Counted from the stretch's first letter, positions 25,501 to 40,500 are shown. The stretch: 64,000 nucleotides of DNA from Mesostigma viride (GCA_009746045.1 RPFO01000359.1:1823991-1887990), one strand, 5' to 3'. Notes: generated from the sequence alone by a model not told the origin. Made by a program: numbers and translations.

Positions 25501-28500
25501 GACCTGACCGCACTCTGCCCTGCCAGGCGACCTCGGCGCGCCACCTGGCAAACGCGGCCCCCGCCACCCGGTTCCTGATCCGGGCAACTGCTCTGGCGAC
25601 CGTCACCTTGTTCTGGCGGGCCTTCGCTGTCGCCTGCACCCAGGCGGCGAACGCGGATGCCAGAGTGCCCTTTTGCATGCGATGCACCACCCGACCGGCC
25701 ACGGCCTTGAGCCTCCTCTGCTCGCCTGTGCTCTCGGACCATGCGGCAAATGCGGACGCCAGCAGAACATTGCGCAGGCGTCGGATCGCGCGCGAAGACA
25801 TGGCCTTGCTGGCGCGACGAGAGGCCGCCGCATCGGCCCACGAGCCAAACGCGGATGCCAGCAGTCTGTTCTTGACGCGCCGCACCACCCGCGATCCGAT
25901 GGCCTTGAGCCTCCTTTGCTCCCCCGTGTTATCCACCCAGGCACCGTACGCGGACGCCAGCAGACCGTTTCTCACGCGCTGCACCACCCGCCCAGCGACG
26001 GTCTTCAACCTCTTCTGCTCGCCTGTGCGGTCGACCCATGATGCAAACGCGGATGCCAGCAGGGTGTTGCGAGCACGCTGCACGATGTTGGACATGGATG
26101 CCTTCTGATGCACAGACTCCAGGGTCCAGTCGGCCCACGAGTAGAAGGCGGCCGAGAGCCGGCCGGCACGCAGCCGCTGCACGACCTTGCCCGCGACCCC
26201 TGTGAGCCTCTTCTGCTCCGCCGTGTTATCCACCCATGCGGCGAACGCGGACGCCAGCAGGCCGTTCCTGACCCTATGCAGCACGCGATTCGCGATGCTC
26301 TTTAGCCTCTTCTGCTTGCGAGGGCGCTCGGACCAAGCCATAAATGCGGACCCCAGTGTGCCATTTCTCACGCGCTGGACCACCCGCCCTGCGATGCTCT
26401 TGAGCCGTTTCTTTTCAGTCGTGTCCACAGCCCACGCGGCAAACGCGGACGCCAGCTGGGCTTGTTGGAGCCGCTGCACGGCCTTGGAGACGCCGTGCGC
26501 GACCCGGCGCTGATACACGACGGCGTCGCGCCACGTGGCGAACGCCATCGATAGCGACCGGTTGCGTATGCGCGCGGCTGCACGCGAGACAATAGCGACT
26601 TGCCGGCGCGCCGCCAGCATCCCTGCGTACCAGGCAGTGAACGCGGACGCCAGCGTCTTGTTCCGTAGCCGCAGGATGGCCGCGGTCATGACCCTCGCCT
26701 TATGCTGGCGGTCCAAGGTCATCCCGCGCCACGACCCAAACGCGGACGCCAGAACATCGTTCCTGACCCGCTGCACTACCCGCGTGGCCACCGCCTTCAA
26801 CCTCCTATGCTCGGTCGTGCGGTCGGCCCACGCGGCGAGCGCGGATGCTAGCGCACCGGCTCGCAGCCGCGCGCCGGACTTTATCAAGATGGCGCGGTGA
26901 CGGCGGTTGGTGGCGGCCCAGCTGGCCCAGGACGAGAGCGCCGATGCCAGCTGTCGCCTCCTCATTCGCAGGAGCGCACGGCGGCCGATTCCCCAGAGCC
27001 GCTTCCTCTGTCCCGTGGCATCCACCCATGCACCGAACGCGGACGCCAGCAGACCATTCTTGACCCGGTGGATCGCTTGCGATGTAACCTCCCTATGCTC
27101 CATGGCTTCCAGGGTACGCTCCGCCCACGCGGCAAACGCGGCCGAGAGCCGACCATTCCTCATGCGCTGCAGGGCACGGCCGCCGAGGGTCCTCAGCCGG
27201 GTCTTCTCCGCCACCGCCGCACGCCACCCGCCGAACGCGGACCCCAGCACGCCGAACCGCAGGCGGGTTGCTGCCTTGGCTAGGCTGCCGCGGACCCCCT
27301 TCTGGTACGCGACGTGGTCGCGCCACGTGGCAAACGCCAGCGCGGCGAGGCGAGCACGCATGCGGGCCAGTGCCCTCGACAGGATTCCCCGGCGGGCCTT
27401 GTGGGAATGGTGGGCGTCCATCCACCCCGCGAACGCAGATGCCAGGGAGGACAAGCGCATGCGGGCCACGATCCGCCCCCCAATGGCCCTTCTTTGCCTC
27501 CTCTCGCGGGCACACTTAGCCCACCCGTGCAGCACGGACGCGAGCTTGAGGTTTCGGATGCGTTGAACCGCGCGGGAGAGCGTCCTCTTGCGCTCGAGGC
27601 GGTTCAGGGTCCAATCGGACCACGCCATGAGGGCCAGGGACATCTGACCGTGGCGCATGCGCAGGAGTGCGCGGTTGCCGACCGCCCGCGACCGCTTCGC
27701 TTCTGCTGTCGCCTGCAACCAGGCCTCAAACGCGGCCGACTGGCGTTCCTGCTGCGCGGACGAGACCGCGCTCGCCCACCCAGAGAACGCGGCTGCGAGG
27801 GCGGTGTTGCGGACCTTGTGGACCGCGCGCACGAGGAGGGTCTTCTTCTGCTGCCGGTCCCAACACCATGCCCGCCAGGATGAGAACGCCACATACGTGG
27901 CCTTGCGCTGCCTCCACCGCTTCAGCTTGGTCTCTGCCACCCGCCTCGCCCGCCAGCTGCCTGCAACGCGCGACCAACCGCCCAGCACGCGCCGCTGCGC
28001 CGCCAGCTGGCGCTTGGCCGTCACGTCCACCTGGCATGTTGCCAGACGGGCCTTCTTCCTCGTGACGCCCACCCAGTGCTTGAGCACGGAGCCCTTGCGC
28101 CGCGACTGGCATCGCGCGGCCACCTTGGCGGCGGCTATCTTTAGACGCAGCGCCTGAGCAGCCATGAACGCCCAGGCGGTGAAGCACCGCTTGACCGCGT
28201 AGCTCTCCATGCGCCCCAGGGCCATGTCCCTGTGGAGCAGCCGCAGCTTGCGCTCCTCCACGTACTCGTGCCACCCCCAGAATGCATTTGTAACCAAGGC
28301 ACGCAACATTTCCGCGCGGGCCCGTGCAGCGGCGCGCCACATGGCGAAGCAGGACGCCGCCAGCCGGGCGACCCTGCGGTCGTCGCGCCGGCCGAGGATG
28401 GCGGCGGCGCGGCGGCGGCGCGCCACGTGGCGGGCCCACGCTTGCAGCGCGTTCGCCAGAATCATGCGCTGGCCCCGTATGGCCACACGGGCGAGCACGG

Positions 28501-31500
28501 TGAGCCGTAGCCCGTTCTGTTCCACAACGTCTGCCCACGAGGCGAAGGCCATCGCGCACGTCCTGAGGTAGATCTTGCGTGCGGCACGTGCCAGGATGGC
28601 CTTGTGCCGCCGCCGGGCGCGGGCCAACGCAGCCCATGCGGAAAACGCCGCCGAGACCCTCGCGTGGAGGATGCGAAGGACCAGCTTGTAGGCGGCGAAT
28701 CGGAGCCGGTTCTCGTCACGGACGTGCGCCACCCAGCCACCGAACGCGGCCGATAGGGCGCTATATTTAGCGCTCGCGACCGCTTTGCGGGAAATCGACT
28801 CGAGCCGCCTTGATCGGACGGTTCTCTCGGCCCACCCGGCGAAAGCGGACGCCAGGAGTCGGTGGCGCATCCTCGCCAGGCAGCGCGCGACAGCCTCGCG
28901 GGCCATGGCGGCATCGTTGGCAAAGACGGCCCATGACTGGAACGCGGACGCCAGCAGCGACGAGCGCATGCGGCTGACCGCGCTGCGCAGCAGGGAGAGC
29001 GACGCGGAGCGAGAGGCCACCCACGCCCGCCACGCCGCAAAGGAGGAAGCGAGGCGGGCATTGGTGATCCGCTGGATGGCTCGGGAGAGGAGCGCCCTCC
29101 ACCGTAGCGTATCGAGTACCCAGGCTCGCCACCCGCCCCACGTGGATGCCAGCCTTGCGTTCTTTACCCGCTGCACCACCTGCGATGCCACCGTCTTGAG
29201 CCTCTTTCGCTCCGCCGTGCTATCCACCCAGGCACCATACGCGGACGCCAGCAGGCAATTTCTCACCCGCTGCACCACGCGTGCCGTGATAGCCTTCCTC
29301 CTTGTCTGCTCGACCGTGCTATCCACCCATGTCCCAAACGCGGACACCAGCAGCACCTTCTGCAGCTTGGTGGCGGCGCGGCCCAGGAGTGCGCGCTGCT
29401 GCTTCGCCTGCGCCGCCATCTCCGCCCACCTGCCAAACGCGTTCGCCAGCGCGAGGTTTCGCAGCCGCTTGACGACGCGGCCCGCGAGTGCTTTGCCCTG
29501 CTTTTCCTCGATGGTTCTGCTGACCCAGGCACTAAATGCGGATGCCAGCAATCCATTCCTGACCCGCTGGACCACGCGCCCAGCCACGCTCTTGAGCCTC
29601 TTCTGCTCGACCGTGCTGTCGGACCAGGCACCAAACGCGCATGCAAGCAGCGATTTCTGGACCCGAAGGATGACATGGGAGGCAGACCGCCGCCGTACCG
29701 CCATGTCCTGAGCCAAGTCAGCCCACCCAGCAAATGCCGCCGATAGCCGCCCATTTTGCAACCGCTGCACCGTGCGCCTAGCGACAGCTCTCAGCCTCTT
29801 CCACTCCTGTGCACGCTCCACCCAGGCATCCAACGCGGACGCCAGCAGGCTGTTCCGCGCCCGCTGCATGATCCTGGCAGCTGACTCCTTCTTGTGGAGC
29901 GACTCGAGCATCCAGTAGAACCAAGAATAGAAGGCGGAAGCCAGCAGACCCTTTTGCAGCCGCTGCACGACTCTCCCCGCCACCGATTTCAGCCTCTTCT
30001 GTTCAAGCGTGCTAGCAGCCCATGCCCCGAACGCGGACGCCAGTACATTGTTCCTGACCCGCTGCACTACCCGCCCAGCGACAGTCTTCAACCTCTTCTG
30101 CTCGCTCGTGCGATCGACCCATGCAGCGAACGCGGATGCCAGCAGTGCATTCTGGAAGCGGCGTGCCACGCGCCCTGCGACCTTCCTCAACCGCCGCTGC
30201 TCAACAGCGCTATCAGCCCACGCGGTAAACGCGGACGCCAGCAACGACTGCTTAAGGCGAAGGACCGATTTGAGCAACGCGGCGCGCACCCTCTTCTGCT
30301 CAAACACGTGGTCACGCCAGGTGTCGAAAGCCGACGCGGCGGTGGTCTGTCGTATGCGCAGGACCGCCTTGGAGAGCCCCGCACGGACATCCTTGTGGGA
30401 CGCGATGGCGTCGCGCCACGTGGCAAAAGCCTCGGCGAGCGCCCGTCGCTGCATGCGGCCAATCACGCGCACGAAAATGGCCCTCTCCTGCTTCATCTCA
30501 TCCACACAGTCGGCCCACCGGGCGAATGCGGACGCCAGCGTTAGCTTGCTCAGGCGCAGCACGACACGGCCCATGGCCTGCTTTGTGCGGAGGGACTCGG
30601 ACGTGCTGTCCACCCATGCATTGAACGCAGACGCCAGCACGCTGTTCCTCGCACGCAGCATGATCCTGGTAGAGGACTCTTTCCTCTGGAGGGACTCCAG
30701 CGTCCAGTCGACCCAGGCATAAAACGCGGATGCCAGCAGGCCCTTCTGTAGCCGCTGCACAACTCGCCCCACGACGCCCTTCAACCTCTTCTGCTCCCAC
30801 GTCTTCTCCGCCCAGGCGGAAAAGGCAGCTGCCAGGGTGCCTTTCCCCAGACGGGACATCACCCTGCTGGCCGCCCGCTTGTGCCGAGAGCTCTCCCGTG
30901 TGGCCTCGTACCAGCCGTTGAATGCGGACGCCAGGATAGTGTTCCGGAATCGCGCCATGACGCGGGTGCCGACCACCTTGAGCCTCTTCTGCTCCACCGT
31001 GCTCTCCACCCAGGCGCCAAACGCGGACGCCAGCATGGCATTCCTGGCCCTTTGCAGCACGCGATTCGCGACGGTCTTCAACCTCCTTTGCTCGCCCGTG
31101 CTATCCACCCATGCCCCAAACGCAGATGCCAGCAGCCCCTTTTGCAGCTTGGTGGCGGCGCGACCCAGGAGTGCGCGCTGCTGCTTCGCCTGCGCCACCA
31201 TCTCCGCCCACCGCGCAAACGCGTTCGCCAACGCAAGATTGCGCAGCCGCTTGACCACGCGGCCGGTCAGCTTCTTGGACTCCCTGGCTTCCTGCGTGCG
31301 CCCCACCCAGGCATCGAACGCGGACGCCAACAGAGAATTGCGTGCGCGCAGCATGACGGTGGTCGCGGACTCCTTGCGGGCGAGAGCGTCCAGCGTCCAC
31401 TCGTACCACGCGTCAAGTGCTGCCGACAGCCGGGCGTTGCGCAACCGCTGGACCACGCGCGCGCCGACCAGTCGCAGCCTCTTCTGCTCCCCCGTGTTTT

Positions 31501-34500
31501 CGGCCCAGGCCGCAAACGCGGACGCCAGCAGGCCATTTCTCACGCGCTGCAGCACACGGCCGGCCATGCCCTTGAGCCTCCTCTGCTCACGCGTGCTCTC
31601 CACCCAGGCGGCAAATGCGGACGCCAGCAGGCCGTTCCTGACCCTCTGCAGCACTCGACCTGCAATCTTCTTCAACCGCTTCTGGCTCCCCGTGCTCTCC
31701 ACCCAGGCACCGAACGCGGACGCCAGCATGGCATTCCGCACCCGCTGCACCACTCTCCCTGCCACTGCCTTGAGCCTCCTCTGCTCACCAGTCTTCTCAG
31801 CCCATGCCCCAAATGCGGATGCCAGCAGCCCCTTTTGCAGCTTGGTGGCGGCGCGACCCAGGAGTGCGCGCTGCTGCTTCGCCTGTGCCGCCACCTCCGC
31901 CCACCGCGCAAACGCATTCGCCAGCGCAAGGTTGCGCAGCCGCTTGACCACGCGGCCGGTCAGCTTCTTGGACTCCCTGGTTTCCTGTGTGCGCCCCACC
32001 CAGGCATCGAACGCGGACGCCAACAGAGAATTGCGTGCGCGCAGCATGACGGTGGTCGCAGACTCCTTGCGGGCGAGAGCGTCCAGCGTCCACTCGTACC
32101 ACGCGTCAAGTGCTGCTGACAGCCGGGCGTTGCGCAACCGCTGGACCACGCGCGCGCCGACCAGTCGCAGCCTCTTCTGCTCCCCCGTGTTTTCGGCCCA
32201 AGCCGCAAACGCGGACGCCAGCAGGCCATTTCTCACGCGCTGCAGCACACGGCCGGCCATGCCCTTGAGCCTCCTCTGCTCACGCGTGCTCTCCACCCAG
32301 GCGGCAAACGCGGACGCCAGCAGGCCGTTCCTGACCCTGTGCAGCACTCGACCTGCAATCTTCTTCAACCGCTTCTGGCTCCCCGTGCTCTCCACCCAGG
32401 CACCGAACGCGGACGCCAGCATGGCATTCCGCACCCGCTGCACCACTCTCCCTGCCACTGCCTTGAGCCTCCTCTGCTCACCAGTCTTCTCAGCCCATGC
32501 CCCAAATGCGGATGCCAGCAGCCCCTTTTGCAGCTTGGTGGCGGCGCGACCCAGGAGTGCGCGCTGCTGCTTCGCCTGTGCCGCCACCTCCGCCCACCGC
32601 GCAAACGCATTCGCCAGCGCAAGGTTGCGCAGCCGCTTGACCACGCGGCCGGTCAGCTTCTTGGACTCCCTGGTTTCCTGTGTGCGCCCCACCCAGGCAT
32701 CGAACGCGGACGCCAACAGAGAATTGCGTGCGCGCAGCATGACGGTGGTCGCGGACTCCTTGCGGGCGAGAGCGTCCAGCGTCCACTCGTACCACGCGTC
32801 AAGTGCTGCCGACAGCCGGGCGTTGCGCAACCGCTGGACCACGCGCGCGCCGACCAGTCGCAGCCTCTTCTGCTCCCCCGTGTTTTCGGCCCAGGCCGCA
32901 AACGCGGACGCCAGCAGGCCATTTCTCACGCGCTGCAGCACACGGCCGGCCATGCCCTTGAGCCTCCTCTGCTCACGCGTGCTCTCCACCCAGGCGGCAA
33001 ATGCGGACGCCAGCAGGCCGTTCCTGACCCTCTGCAGCACTCGACCTGCAATCTTCTTCAACCGCTTCTGGCTCCCCGTGCTCTCCACCCAGGCACCGAA
33101 CGCGGACGCCAGCATGGCATTCCGCACCCGCTGCACCACTCTCCCTGCCACTGCCTTGAGCCTCCTCTGCTCACCAGTCTTCTCAGCCCATGCCCCAAAT
33201 GCGGATGCCAGCAGCCCCTTTTGCAGCTTGGTGGCGGCGCGACCCAGGAGTGCGCGCTGCTGCTTCGCCTGTGCCGCCACCTCCGCCCACCGCGCAAACG
33301 CATTCGCCAGCGCAAGGTTGCGCAGCCGCTTGACCACGCGGCCGGTCAGCTTCTTGGACTCCCTGGTTTCCTGTGTGCGCCCCACCCAGGCATCGAACGC
33401 GGACGCCAACAGAGAATTGCGTGCGCGCAGCATGACGGTGGTCGCAGACTCCTTGCGGGCGAGAGCGTCCAGCGTCCACTCGTACCACGCGTCAAGTGCT
33501 GCTGACAGCCGGGCGTTGCGCAACCGCTGGACCACGCGCGCGCCGACCAGTCGCAGCCTCTTCTGCTCCCCCGTGTTTTCGGCCCAAGCCGCAAACGCGG
33601 ACGCCAGCAGGCCATTTCTCACGCGCTGCAGCACACGGCCGGCCATGCCCTTGAGCCTCCTCTGCTCACGCGTGCTCTCCACCCAGGCGGCAAATGCGGA
33701 TGCCAGCAGGCCGTTCCTGACCCTTTGCAGCACTCGACCTGCAATCTTCTTCAACCGCTTCTGGCTCCCCGTGCTCTCCACCCAGGCACCGAACGCGGAC
33801 GCCAGCGTGGCATTCCGCACCCGCTGCACCACTCTCCCTGCCACTGCCTTGAGCCTCCTCTGCTCACCAGTCTTCTCAGCCCATGCCCCAAACGCGGATG
33901 CCAGCAGCCGGCTCTTGACCTTCTGGATGACCCGCAACCCGACGGTTCGCAGCCGCTTGGACTCGCACACGGTGCCCACCCATGCGGCAAGCGCGGATGC
34001 CAGCAGGCCATTCCTTACCCGATGCACCACCCTCGATGCCACCGCCTTGAGCCGCCTCTGCTCCATTGTGCGGTTCCTCCAGGAGACAAGCGTGGACGCC
34101 AGCATGCGGTTGCGCAGACGCGCCACCGCCTTGAGGGCGACCCCCCGCTGCCTCCGTCGAGAGACCACCAGGGTGGCCCAGGCGGCGAGCGCTGCCGCCA
34201 GCTGGCGGTTTGCCATGCGGGCGACAACACGGCCTCCGATTGCCCGCAGTTGTTTCCGTTCCTTGATGCTGGCGGCCCATCCAGTAAAAGCGGACGCCAG
34301 CAGGGAATTGCGGGCGCGTTGCAACACACGGGAGGCCGCATCCTTTCGCTCGAGACGATCCAAGGTCCATTCTGACCACACCAGGAACGTGGACGAGAGG
34401 TGGAGGTGGCGCATGCGCAGGAGTGCGCGGTTGCCGACCGCCCGCGACCGCTTCCCTTCTGCTGTCGCCTGCAACCAGGCCTCAAACGCGGCCGACTGGC

Positions 34501-37500
34501 GTTCCTGCTGCGCGGACGAGACCGCGCTCGCCCACCCAGAGAACGCGGCCGCGAGGGCGGTGTTGCGGACCTTGTGGATCGCGCGCACGAGGAGGGTCTT
34601 CTTCTGCTGCCGGTCCCAACACCATGCCTGCCAGGATGAGAACGCCACATACGTGGCCTTGCGCTGCCTCCACCGCTTCAGCTTGGTCTCTGCCACCCGC
34701 CGGGAATGCAGAGCGGCAGAGCGCCGTGCCCACGCGCCAAACACCCGCCGCTGCGCCGCCAGGTGGCGCTTCCCGGCCGCAAGTGTCGCGTGCACGCGGG
34801 TGCGCCGGGTCCACTGGACGACGCCCGACCAATGGGAGAGCGCCCAGGACGCCGTCCTGGCTCGTGACCGTGCGATAATCCTACCGGACGCGAGGCGCAT
34901 TCGGGCGGACTCGGATGAACGGAACGCCCACGCGAGGAAGGCGCGTCGCGCGAGGTATGCTTCCATCCGGGCCAGTGCCCCCCGAAGTACCTCCCGCTGC
35001 CTCTGCCGTTCTTCCACCCAGTCAACCCACACCCAGAACGCCGACGAGAGGGCCGCCTTGCGCGCGTCAGCCCGCTCGCGTGCCGACTGCCACCAGGTGT
35101 GGAAGCAGGAGGAGAGCGTGTGGTGCCGCCAGCGAATGGCGGCGTGGTCGAGCACGATGGCGACATGCCGGCGGTGGAGGGCGTGGTTCACCCAGGCGTC
35201 AAACGCGGACACGAGCGCCAGGTGGCGTGCGCGCTGGACGACACGTGTCATGACCTTCTTCTTGAGCTGCGACTCGGCAGTGAAATCCGCCCAGGCGTGG
35301 AACGCCGCGGACGCCAGCTTGAAGTGCATCCTGCGAGTGGCGCGGATGAGTGCCGCGCGCTCCCTCTTGTGGGCCTGCAGGAAGAGGCTCCACGCGTCCC
35401 ACGCGGACGCCAGCAGGTTGTTGCGCAGACGGAGGATGACCTTGGTGGCGAGCGCCTTGCGACGGTCATCCGTCTGTAGGTAGCTGGCCCATCGCGCGAA
35501 CGCGGACGCCAGCAAATTGTTCCGTGCCCGCTCAATCACCCGTTTGGCCATGATCTTAAGTCTCCTCTTCTCACCCGTGCTTTTCACCCAGGCACCGAAC
35601 GCGGACGCCAGCAGACCGTTCCTGACCCGCTGGACCACCCGCCCCGCAATACCCTTGAGCCTCTTCTGCTCCACCGTGCTCTCGGCCCAAGCCGTACACG
35701 CGGATGCCAGCAGGCCCCTGCGGAACCGAGCAGCGACCCGGAAACCCGCCAGCTGCAAGCGCTGCCGCTCACCCACGAAGTCCACCCAGCTGGCAAACGC
35801 GGATGCCAACAGCCGGCACTTGACCCTTTGGATGACCCGCAGGCCGACGGTTCGCAGCCGCTTGGACTCGCTTACGCTGTCCACCCATGCCGCAAGCGCG
35901 GATGCCAGCAGGCCATTCCTTACCCGATGCACCACCCGCGATGCCACCGCTTCGAGCCTCTTCTGTTCGAGAATGATGTCGGCCCAGGCGGCGAACGCGG
36001 ACGCCAGCAGCCCCTTCTGCAGCTTGGTGGCGGCGCGACCCAGGAGTGCGCGCTGCTGCTTCGCCTGCGCCGCCACCTCCGCCCACCGCGCAAATGCGTT
36101 CGCGAGCGCGAGATTCCGCAGCCGCTTGACCACGCGACCGGCAAGCTTCTTGGACTCCCTGGCTTCCAGCGTGCGCCCCACCCAGGCACCGAACACGGAT
36201 GCCAGCAGAGAATTGCAGGCCCGCTTCGTGACCTGCAAGCTGGCATCATGCCGAGTGACAGCATCCAGCGTCCAGTCAGCCCAGGCACCGAACGCCGAGG
36301 CCAGCTTGCTCTTGCGGAGCCTCTGGACCACCCGGTTGGAGACCGCGCGCCTCCTGCTGACCTCGTGCGCTGCCGCACGCCACCTGCCAAACACGGACGC
36401 TAGCACGGTCTGGCGTAGACGGAGGACCGACTTGAGCAACCCAGCGCGCACCCGCTTCTGCTGGCACACGTACTCGCGCCAGGTGGCCAAACCAGACGAG
36501 AGCGTGCGGTTCCGGAGCCTGGAGATGACGCGGGTGAGCTGATTCCTTCGCTGCTTGCAATGGGTGGCTGTCTCAGCCCAGCCCGCAAATGCGTTCGCCA
36601 GAACAAGGTAGTGCAGCCGCTGCATGACGCGACCTGCCACCGATTTGAGCCTCTTCTGCTCACCCGTGCTGACAACCCAGGCACCAAACGCGGACACTAG
36701 CAGACCATTGGTCACCCGCTGCACCACCTTTGCCACAACGTTCTTGAGCCTCCTCTGCTCGCCAGCGCTCTCGGCCCAGGCCGTGAACGCAGATGCCAGC
36801 AGGATGTTCCTTACTCGCAGCACAACCCGATTCGCGACATCCTGGAGCCTCTTTCGCTCCCCCATGCTGTCCGCCCACGCGGCGAACGCGGACGCCAGCA
36901 GCCCCCTTTGGAAACGCGCCGCCACCCGAGTGCCCATCAACCGCAGCCGGCGTTTATCTCCCAGCACGTCGGCCCACCCGGCGAACGCGGATGCCAGCAA
37001 TCCATTCCTGACCCGCTGGACCACTTTCCCGGCCACCGATTTGAGCCTCTTCTGCTCACCCATGCTGACAACCCAGGCACTGAACGCCGACGCCAGCTGG
37101 CGGTTACCAACCCGCTGGACCACCCTCGATGCGATCGCCTGGAGCCTCTTCCGCTCCCCCTGTGCCCCAACCCAGCTGGCAAATGCAGACGCCAGCAGAC
37201 GGCTCTTGACCTTCTGGATGACCCGCAACCCGACGGTTCGCAGCCGCTTGGACTCGATAATGCTGCCCACCCATACGGAAAATGCGGATGCCAGCGTGCT
37301 ACTCCTCACCCGATGCACCACCCTCAATGACACCGCCTTGAGCCTCTTCTGCTCGAGTGTGCGTTCGGCCCAGGTGGTGAATGCGGATGCCAGAAGAATT
37401 GACCGGGCGCGCAGCTTGATGCGGACACCGATGGCACGCCGGCGCTTGCGCTCGATGATGCCCATGACCCACGCGTTCCACGCGGTGGACTCCATCTGGC

Positions 37501-40500
37501 GGTGCAGCCGAGCCAGTGACCGGGCCAGCACCAGCTTGTAATGCTTGCGAACGCAAACGGCCTCTGCCCACCCGCGGAAACCGGCCGCCAGGACCCGTGC
37601 TTTCGGTCCCAGGCTCGCCTTGTGCAGGATGGCTCGTAACGATTTTCTCCTTGCCACTAAGGCCGTCCAGGCGGCCAGCGTCGCCCCGAGGACGCCGCGG
37701 CGAGACCAGCGGAGAGACCTGAAGGCGGCAAGCTTGCTCTGTGTGACATCTGCCAGCTCCTTCCAAGACTGAAAAACCGTCGTGACCAGCAACCTGTCCC
37801 GCCGCGCGATCAAGTCCTCGACTGCCCACCGTTGCTCCGCGGTATCTGCCGCCCACTCCTGCCACCCAACAAACACTTGATGCACGAGGAGCCTCCGTTC
37901 TTTCTTCACCTTGCGGACGGCCATGCCCCATGCCCTGAACGCCCGATTCTTCCGCCGGTGGGCACGATTCGCGTCACATTCCTTTAGCACGGACCGGACT
38001 TGCTTGCGCGTGGACATGAAGGAGGCCCAGCGGTCGAATGCGGACGCCAGGATTAGGGATCCCGTGCGGCGCTCCACCTGTTTCAATGCGGCCTTGCGCT
38101 GGGCCTCGGCCGCAGCGACGCCCGCCCACGCACCAAACGCCGCCGAGACGCGCCAGCTGTCCCTCCGCCGCCACGCACGCTCCACCGCGACCTTGCGCTG
38201 CCGCGAGTGACGTGCGGCAGAGTACCAACCAGAGAAAGAAGAAGCCAGGAGGCCGCGGAGTGCGGTCATCGCGGCCAGCCTGGCTCGCTTCTGGGTCGTG
38301 ATCACGTGCCTCCATCCCACAAGGCACTCGCCCAAGACAGACTGGTGATGCCGGAACACGCCGGCAGCCACCGCCTTACGAATAGTCCGGCCACGGCGCG
38401 CCCAGCCCACCCAGGTGGCGAGCACCGCGGCCGCCAGGTGGCGCGTCGTGCGGAGGAGGATGCGCGCACCCGCCACGCGGAGACGGGCACTATTCCTGGC
38501 GCATGCACGCCAGTCCTCGAATGCCCCACGCAGGTCACGGGAACGAACTCGATCACCTAACCTGGACGCGGCGAGGGTGACCGCCTTGCATTCCTCCGCG
38601 TGGATCACCCAACGAGAAAACGCGGATGCCAGAATTTCCCCACGGGCCCCGTTCTCTCCCCGCGCCCACTCGCGCCAGGCGATGAAGAAGGCACACAGGG
38701 TCCTCCTGGCTTTCGCCTGCGTCGCACGGGCGATCATTGTCCTGTGCTGCGAGGAAAGGGCGACGATTCCGTACCAGGCCACAAACGCCTGTGCGGTGCG
38801 CACGCGCCCGACCCTGGCGGCGTGACGTCTGCCAGCCTGCCGGAGCCGCCGCCGCCCCGCCGCCCACGCCCTCCAGGCGAGCAGGAGTGAGAGGAGCGTC
38901 GAACGGACGACCCTCGACCGCGCCTTCCTCAGCAGGGACCCCCTGAGCCTCCGCATCTCGACGACGCGCAGCCACGTCTGGAACGCGGCCCCCGCGAGGT
39001 CCTCTCGCCGCCGCTCCATCCGGTCTGCTATCAAGCGGCACACCCGCTTGGCGTTGTCCACGTGGTCCGACCAACCCTGGAACGCCTTGGACAAGAGCAT
39101 GATCTCCCGACGACGACGCCAGTACGTCAGCAAGTGCTCCCGCGTGCGCTTCCGTTGATTACGGCCCGCCGTCACCGCCTTCCATTCCATCAAAAGGCCC
39201 GTGAGGAGCATACCCTTGAGCCGCTCCGCGACTTTGCTCCCTGCAAGCTTGAGGTGCTTGCTGCGGCAGGACCATGCCCGCCAGGACCGCAGTACTGTGA
39301 CCGATGCCCTGTCCTTGATCCCCTGGGCAATCCGTTCGGCCCGTTGGCACTGCCGCTTCCATGCGACCTGGACATACCACCGCCACAGCGTGAACGCGCG
39401 GCTCATCCTCCACGCCGCTTCTACCTCCCGCAACCGCGCCCGCTCCCCCAGCCACTCCCGCCACGTCCCAAACGCCAGCGAGAGCAGCCACCTCCGCTCT
39501 TCCTCTGTCCTGGAGGCGGCTTCCTCCCGCGCAGCGGCCGCATCGCCAGCATAACTCACCCACGCATCGAATGCAGAAGCCAGCAGGGCCTGTCGCAACC
39601 GCTGCCCGCACTTGCTCATCCGCTCCACCCCCTCACGCACGCGCCCCACGCGGTGCTGCCATCCCTCAAACGACGCCAGCATTAACAACCCTTCCTGCTT
39701 CTTGCGTACGGCCTCCTCTGCCCGCTTGACGCGGCGGCGCCAGCTAACGGCCGCGCCCCACTCGGCCAGCACCTGGCTCCGTAATTCTTTCGCCCGGCGC
39801 TCCATCGACCGGAGCCGATACGATTTGAGCTCGTCTGCACGCGCCTGCCACCGCCCAAAGAGCCTCCGGAGTCCCCTCACGCGCGTGCCCATGCGCCCGG
39901 CGATGCCATCCACCGCCGCCATGTGGCAGCAGTGCATCGCCCACCAGGTGAACGCGGCCCGGAGCACCCTCTTGTCGGCCTTGCCCTTGAACACCCCAAT
40001 TTCTTTCCTACGCTGGGCGGCCCCGCTGGCCACTGCATGCCACGCGACCCACGCGTCCAATAGGACGCGGGTGCGATGGTGCTCCGAGGCCATCGCCAGC
40101 TGTCGGTGCCTCGGCTGCCGCTCCCGCGCCGCCGCGTGCCAGCCCCGGAGAACCCCGCGCATGAGCCGGTGGCCGCGATGCTGGCTCACGACGCGCGTGA
40201 CCAGTCGCAGCCGCTTCGACCACGCCGTCTGCCGCCGCCACTCGCCAAACACCCGGCCTATGGTGCCCTTTCGGGAGAGCCCCGCAGAGCCCCCCGCGAG
40301 GCGGTGCCACTGCCAGAAGCAGGCACTCATGCGCGAGGTCCTCCTTCTAGCAGCCGTCACCTCCAGCAGCGCCCGCATCTCCTGCTTGAATTGGACGGCT
40401 GAGCGCCAGCTGGCGAGGCAGGCCAGGTAGATGCCACGGCGCCGCCGGGACAGCGCCGAAGCCAGCCGGGAGCGGAGCAGCCGGGACTGGCGCGTGTAAT

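Noticed and set aside
30837-35483. A 1,548-codon plus-strand open frame (also 825 codons at 14850-17327 and 833 codons at 18435-20936)
   Set aside because: These are antisense shadows of the giant minus-strand repeat exon. The periodic 'N-A-D-A-S' pattern is the reverse complement of the L-A-S-A-F codons, and GC-rich codon use removes stops on the other strand.
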